Source: Agelaius tricolor (Eukaryota; Chordata; Aves; Passeriformes; Icteridae). Taken from it: 64,000 nucleotides of DNA. Positions 58,732 to 64,000 of the stretch are shown here, piece by piece. Made by a program: the position numbers and the translations under genes. The stretch is taken from contig JALJCS010000038.1 in assembly GCA_023055355.1 (NCBI GenBank), positions 3,224,001 through 3,288,000 on the forward strand, in the 5' to 3' direction. The notes below the pieces were generated by a model, which was not told the origin of the DNA, did not search any database, and was given only the letters and a program-made list of their open reading frames with translations. The stretch's first letter is position 1. The number at the start of each line of letters is the position of its first letter.

Positions 58732-59905
58732 GATGAATCCAGGCTCATGGGATGGGTGATCCAGGCTGGTGGGATGGCTGTGACCCCCTGGATGAGTCCA
58801 GGCTCATGGGGGGCTGCTGCTGCTGCTGCTGCCCAGCCCCTCCCCAGGCACAGCAGAGCTGCCAGGACTCACCAGCAGCGCCCATAGATCTTTTTTTAAT
58901 CTGAAGAACGAACAGTTTCCAGGAACTGCTCCAAAGTTAGAAACAATATGATGCTGCTGGTGAATAAGTCATGAGGGCTGGAGCCTAAATCTACATATTT
59001 ATGTGCACACTGCCTCATGCAGGGGGATGATTTATATAATTTATACAAGTGAGAACACTCCCATGCCCCAGTGCAGCTCTCCCCAGGATGGGCTGTGCCC
59101 CACAAAAGCCAAGCTGCCACTCCAAAGTCCTGCTGGAGGCTGGCACTGACTCCCCACTCTCCACCCACTGCCCAGGTGGCTTTTGGGACACCCAATCCTG
59201 CCCTCAAATCCATGTTTTTCCACCTGCCAGTGCTGCCAAAGCCACCAACAGGATGTCTCCTATTAGAGAAACTAAAAATATTGTCAGTCAATGTTATCTC
59301 AGAGCAGGGAAGTCAGCAGAGATCTATTTTCATACACTTTCCATACCAACACTTATTAATTTTTTTTTTTCCTTTTTTCGCTTTTTTAATTATTGAAAGT
59401 TTCTGCTTCAAGAAGCTCCCCCGTTCTCGGGGGGTGGGAAAATTATATCAAAATAGGCCTTTTGCTAATCTCTGCCTTTTAATGTGCACAGTTATCCTTG
59501 GCAAAGCTGGAGCCCAGAAACATCAGAAAGTCTGATTTGCCCCCAGGGTCCGCCTGCCACCTCCCCACCACGAGAGCAAGCGAGCCTAATTAAATTGTAA
59601 AATTGCAACCGGCACTTTTCCTTTATTTCTCCCTTTTTTCACTCAGCGCTCGGCTGTGCCTTTAATTACCACCTTCAATTATGTGTCACTTCAAGGCCCG
59701 AGTCCTGCTTTTGAAAACCCTTTTTTTGCTTCAGTCAAGGGGAAAAAAAAAACCTGTGGAAAACACAGGGGGATGGCTCAGGTGTGGAAGCCCAGGCTCC
59801 AGTTTAACTTTAATCTGTGCTTGAGCGCTTTGCAAGGCTCAGAGCATCTCTGTGCCTCAGTTTCCCCAACCACCCCTCTGCCTCTGGGGCTGGCTTGGTC
59901 CTTTT
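58732..59905. other. Single-copy stretch with a MIR-like core
   Basis: T-rich tract at 59359-59385. 59849-59868 (TCTGTGCCTCAGTTTCCCC) matches the antisense MIR core but is too short to call. No gene recognised. Confidence 0.4.
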
Positions 59906-60508
59906 CTTTAGGATGGTTCTTTCCTTTAGGATGTCCTTTTCTTTAGGATATCCTCTTCTTCAGGATGTTTCTTTCCTTTAGGATGATCCTTTTCTTTAGG
60001 ATGTCCTTTTCTTTAGGATGTCCTTTTCCTTAGGATGGCCCTTTTATTTAGGATGTCCTTTTCTTTAGGATGTCCTCTTCTTTAGGATGGTTCTTTTCTT
60101 TAGGATGGCCCTTTTCTTTAGAACCATCCTTTTCTTCAGGATGTCCTTTTCTTTAGGATGGTTCTTTACTTTAGGATGTCCTTTTCTTCAGGATGTCCTT
60201 TCCTTTAGGATGTCCTTTCCTTTAGGATGGTTCTTTCCTTTGGGATGGTCCTTTCCTTTAGGATGTCCTTTTCTTTAGAATGGCCCTTTTCTTTAGAACC
60301 ATACTTTTCTTCAGGATGTCCTTTCCTTTAGGATGGTCCTTTTCTTCAGGATGGTTCTTTCTTTTAGGATGTCCTTTTCTTCAGGATGGTTCTTTCCTTT
60401 AGGATGTCCTTTCCTTTAGGATGTCCGTTTCTTTAGGATGTCCTTTTTTTAGGATGGTTCTTTCCTTTAGGACCATCCTTTTCTTTAGGATGTCCTTTTC
60501 TTTAGGAT
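59906..60508 (+). repeat. 18-bp-period minisatellite (TTTCTTTAGGATGTCCTT), ~33 copies
   Basis: Units of TTCTTTAGGATGTCCTTT alternate with variants ending GGTTCTT or GGCCCTT over 600 bp, mostly 18-19 bp apart. Three units are partly inverted (TTTAGAACCATCCTTTTCTT near 60117 and 60293, AGGACCATCCTTTTC near 60467), so GGATGGTTCT and AGAACCATCC can pair. Confidence 0.93.
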
Positions 60509-61087
60509 GCCATCATCACTGCCCTGCCAGGACATGGCCAGACCCTCTGGGTGCCCTGCAGGGACCCGCAGCAGCACAAGTTTGGGGGCACACAGGGATC
60601 CTCCGGGATCCCCTGTCCAGCAGGAAAAATACCCCCAAATCCTTTCCCCCTCCCCAGAACCCTCCAGTGAAGCAGTTTAAAGCCTTTTCCCGAGGCAGGG
60701 CTCCCCGAGAGGCGGCTCCCCGGGCAGGAGAGGTCTCACCCCGATCACAGAACACCGGGGGCTCGGCTGGAGATCAAACGCCTCCTCTGGCCGCGTTCAA
60801 AGGCGGCCGGGGCAGCGCTAAGAGCCGGGGCTGCCTCTCGCAGCTCGCAGCCTCCTCCTCTCCTCCTTCCTTCTGAAGCACCTCCGGCCTTTCATGTCTG
60901 CGGCACTGCCCCCTCCCTGGCCAGGAAAATCCAAAAATGGAATTAAAACCACTCCGAGGCACTCGTGCTGGTGAGGCACAGCTGCCTGTCCCTGCACGGA
61001 GGAGGGGATGGGGAAAAGGGACACTTGGGGTGGCTCTCATTGCTTCCCTCCATGGGATGCTGAGCAGCAAAGGGTCAGGGACCATCC
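60509..61087. other. Single-copy stretch containing the CpG-rich block
   Basis: Apart from the CpG-rich block (60690-60860) nothing is recognised. The last bases CCATCC are the left target duplication of LTR A4. Confidence 0.4.
60690..60860. promoter_or_regulatory. Small CpG-rich block
   Basis: The densest CpG cluster in the window: CCCGAGAGGCGGCTCCCCGG, CCCCGATCACAGAACACCGG, GGCCGCGTTCAAAGGCGGCC, GGGGCAGCGCTAAGAGCCGG and TCTCGCAGCTCGCAG in about 170 bp. It could be a small CpG island, promoter or exon; no TATA box, start codon context or splice signal settles it. Confidence 0.35.
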
Positions 61088-61476
61088 TGTCACAGACAAC
61101 TTTTATGGAAAATCCTTTCTTTAGGATTTTTCCTCCTGAGAAGCTGAGAGGCCTCAGGAACAAAATGTAACCAATGGTTATCTGCTGCTGTGGAATGCAA
61201 CAGGTGCATCTGGGATTGGGCTCGTGGTTGTTTCTAATTAATGGCCAATCACAGTCCGGCTGTCTCGGACTCTCTGTCCGAGACAGAAGCTTTTGTTATC
61301 ATTCTTTCCTATACTATTCTTAGCTTAGCCAGCCTTCTGATGAGACCTTTTCTTCTGTTCTTTTAGTATGGTTTTAATGTAATATATATCATAAAATAAT
61401 AAATCAGCCTTCTGAAACATGGAGTCAGATCCTTGTCTCTTCCCTGTTCCAAGAACCCCTGTGAACACGGTCACAC
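61088..61476 (+). mobile_element. Solo LTR, family A copy 4
   Basis: 389 bp from TGTCACAGACAACTTTTATG to GAACACGGTCACAC with perfect 6-bp duplications CCATCC (61082-61087 and 61477-61482). Landmarks equal those of A2, including the palindromic CTCGGACTCTCTGTCCGAGA; AATAAA is at 61398-61403. No internal sequence remains. Confidence 0.94.
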
Positions 61477-61482
61477 CCATCC

Positions 61483-62117
61483 CAAGGGAATTCCCACATC
61501 CTGGGTGAGGTGTGGCTGTGCCCTGTGCTGGTAGAGGGGTGAGCACAGCCACTGCCTGCAGGGAATCTGCCCCTGGTGCTGCTGAACTCTCCTGGGCTCC
61601 CTCTCAGCTCCAGCCCCTCTGGGAGATGGGTTTCTCCATCCCAAACTCCTTCCTGGGTTTCCTCTGGAAAGCTCAACCCTCCTGACCTAACCCCTGGTTT
61701 GGGCACTGCAGGTGGGCAGGTTCTACCTGCTCTCTCTCTCTTTCTGTGACACCTGGGGGGAAAAGAAGGAAAAAACTTGTGCAAGGAGCAGAGAGGAAGA
61801 GGAAGGGTTTCCTGGGAATGAGTCCTTTGTGGCAGAAGGGGAAGGGGAGCCACAAGGATTAGCACAGACATGGAAATCAGGAGTCAGGAGTAATTAAAAG
61901 AGCCTGGATCACCTCTTAGGCCCAGAGAAAGCCGTGATAATGGTCTGGGCGCTCATTAAAGAGATATAATTAGGACTCTGAAGCCACTGAGGAGCCACTG
62001 CACATCCCCAGCACCGCAATGTCCACACGGGCAGCTCCTGCTCCCCTCTCCTCTGGCAGGCACACACAAACCCTGCACAGCCCAAACCCTGACAGGGCTG
62101 CCCAGCCCCTCACAAAC
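61483..62117. other. Single-copy stretch; AT-rich patch 61885-61995
   Basis: 61885-61995 (GAGTAATTAAAAGAGCC, CGCTCATTAAAGAGATATAATTAGG) is a small regulatory-looking block. Otherwise nothing recognised. Confidence 0.35.
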
Positions 62118-62356
62118 AGAGCAGGGTTAGATGGGATACTGGGGACAAATCCTTGCCTGAGAGGTGGGCAGGCCCTGGCATAGGGTGCCCAGAGCAGCTG
62201 TGGCTGCCCCTGGATCCCTGGAAGTGCCCCAGGCCAGCTTGGAGGGGCTTAGAGCCACCTGGGCCAGTGGAAGGTGTCCCTGCCATGGCAGGGGTGGAAT
62301 GAGATGAATTTTAAGGTCCCTTTCCAACCCAAACACTTCAACAATTCCATGATTAA
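62118..62356 (+). mobile_element. CR1 LINE 3' fragment
   Basis: GAGCAGGGTTAGATGGGATA, GGCAGGCCCTGGCATAGGGT, GCCCAGAGCAGCTGTGGCTG, GGAAGGTGTCCCTGCCATGG, GATGAATTTTAAGGTCCC and the terminal CAATTCCATGATT are CR1 3' landmarks in sense order. It closely resembles 10475-10704. Confidence 0.92.
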
Positions 62357-64000
62357 CCCTGAGGGCAGCCCAGCCCTGCCAGGAGCAGGTCACACGTGGC
62401 AGAAATAATTGCTCACCCCCAGCTTGATGTGACCCCAACCCCACAAAGATGGGAGGAATCATTTGAACACACGATGAAAACCCTCGCATGAGCTTGAACC
62501 CAACAGGGTGTTGTGATGCCTAATTAATTCATGTCCAAAAGCACTTTGAGGGCATCAGATGAAAGAGATCATTATAGGATTGAACAGAGATCCTTTATCC
62601 CACAAGATGGAAGTGGGAACAGCCCCAGCCATGCTCCCACTTTAAAGGGCATGGGCAATTAGCACAGAGCCCACTGATGAATAGCAGCTATTTTATTTTT
62701 TCATGTTCTGGAAACGATGCTGCATCTTCTGGTGATGACACATTGTCCTGGCACAAGAGGACAGGGAGGAGGAGAAGCTCCTGGTGAAAAACAGGGAGAT
62801 AATTATTCCCTCCTAAAAGCCTGCAGTGAGTTTGGACCCAAATCCCCCTTTCCCTGCAAGGCCCCTGGGAGAGTCTTCCTCTGCTCCAGCCCCACTGAGC
62901 TGATTTAGGGTGTCTGGGGCTCTCCTAACACTCTAGATGTTTGAGGAGGGATAAAAGGATGAACCAAAAGGCGAGGGGAGGTTTGGGGAGTTCTGTCTCA
63001 CCAGGCTGGGCAGCCCAAGGGAGCCAGGCTCACATCCCACCCCACAGAGGCCCAGGATCCCTGAGCTCCCCTGTCCCTGCTCCGCTGAGAGCCCCGTGCC
63101 CATCTCCTCTCCTCCTTTGGGGTTTTGGAGCAGGGAGCTGTTTTGGGTACCCTGGGACAGTGGGTGCCACCACTCAGGAGATCTCAGTGAATAACCAGAA
63201 ATCAGGGTTTTCCTGCTGGGATAAGAAAATGGGTTAGAAATCAATCCCAGCCCCAGGTGCTGAGTTGTTTCTTCTCGGCCTCCTTCCTCAGGCCAGTGAG
63301 GGCAGGATTAGGCCCTTTCTGTAGATTTAGGGAATTACAGCCTGCAGCATGAATTCCTTCCCTCAGAAAACCCCCTGGGGAACGAAACACACCCCAAAGC
63401 ATGCACAGCCCCTCTTGCTGTGCTTGGAGGGGTCAGCAGCACCCTCCTGGAAAGGGAACAGAGAGTTTGGGTACAGGGGAGCTGCCCAGGGACAAGGACA
63501 GGGACAGGAGGCACCGAGGGGTGGGAGCTGCTCAGGTTTCCCTGCTGCTCCTCTGCTGTGCTGGTGGCAGGGTTTGTTTAATTGCAGCTCCACAGACAGG
63601 GATAATTTGTAGGTATGAAACTCATCCTGGTGGGCGTTCGTTTTTCTTGGCTGTTTGTGTGAACAGGCTGAGTTCCTCCTCCCAGGCTGATGCTTTCCAG
63701 CTGCCGAGACACCACAGGGAAGGCACCCATCCAGCTGGGAGCAGCCCTGCCCCACAGAGCCCACCGGGGCACAGGCAGCTCAGGGATGGATCCTCCTGCT
63801 CCCCCTCTGCCAGCAGGAAAAGTTCCCCCCCAGGGCACCAGTGTCTGGTGCCCACTTTTGTTGGTAGGATGGAGGATTTGGCTGCCTGGGGCCCCCCAGC
63901 ACCCCACAGCGTGGGCTCCTGAGTGGGGAGGTGTCGTGGATGCAGTTGCCATGGCAAATTAAAACCCCCGTCAGGATGCAGAGGGAGCTAATGAAATAAT
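62357..64000. other. Single-copy stretch, nothing recognised
   Basis: 62515-62710 is AT-richer (GCCTAATTAATTCATG, GATCATTATAGG). The rest is GC-rich with chance frames up to 173 residues. No gene, RNA or repeat family recognised before the window ends. Confidence 0.4.

Noticed and set aside
57968..58759. 263- and 244-residue Ile-His-Pro-Ser frames
   Set aside because: Translation of the ATCC array; the frame is kept only because the tetranucleotide contains no stop in any frame.

Overview
This window looks like non-coding nuclear DNA of a songbird (Passeriformes), either intergenic or inside a very large intron. The evidence is the interspersed-repeat content: 3' fragments of the avian LINE CR1 in both orientations, several solo LTRs of passerine endogenous retrovirus families, very few recognisable older repeats, and many CTG/CAG-rich, CpG-poor single-copy stretches with long chance reading frames. 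I found no exon, tRNA gene, rRNA or other gene I can defend. The organism call rests on recognising repeat families from memory; I could not run a repeat library.

Layout. 0-10 kb: a 14-15 copy minisatellite with a higher-order period, a short GGATGATTT array, a CR1 fragment, an LTR followed by an unusually long tRNA-Met-complementary stretch (5.5-6.1 kb), and a solo LTR of family B (8.5-9.2 kb). 10-20 kb: CR1, a pyrimidine-rich minisatellite, LTR A1, an inverted-orientation LTR C1, a CpG-rich patch next to a ~1 kb minisatellite with a GGAATTCC core, a 34-bp-stem hairpin (17.7 kb) and a near-perfect 0.9 kb palindrome carrying telomeric hexamers (18.6-19.7 kb). 20-40 kb: CR1 fragments, LTR F, two clean microsatellite/minisatellite arrays at 25.6-26.1 kb, a 218-nt pure pyrimidine tract, LTR A2, an LTR G fragment, a ~382-bp CCTT array, LTR C2, CR1 and then LTR A3, which contains ~530 bp of AT-rich tandem expansion. 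40-64 kb: CR1, LTR B2, LTR E, compound tandem repeats (51.9-52.4 kb), a ~650-bp ATCC-type array (58.1-58.7 kb), an 18-bp-period array (59.9-60.5 kb), a small CpG-rich block, LTR A4 and a last CR1 fragment. Between these lie single-copy stretches; some are AT-rich with homeodomain-like TAAT cores and could be conserved non-coding elements, which needs alignment to decide.

There are no genes to work together here. The main biology is retroelement insertion and deletion to solo LTRs, minisatellite/microsatellite growth, and palindrome formation. The most unusual structures are the tRNA-Met-derived tail behind the 5.5 kb LTR, whose homology ends next to tRNA position 26, and the palindrome with interstitial telomeric repeats.
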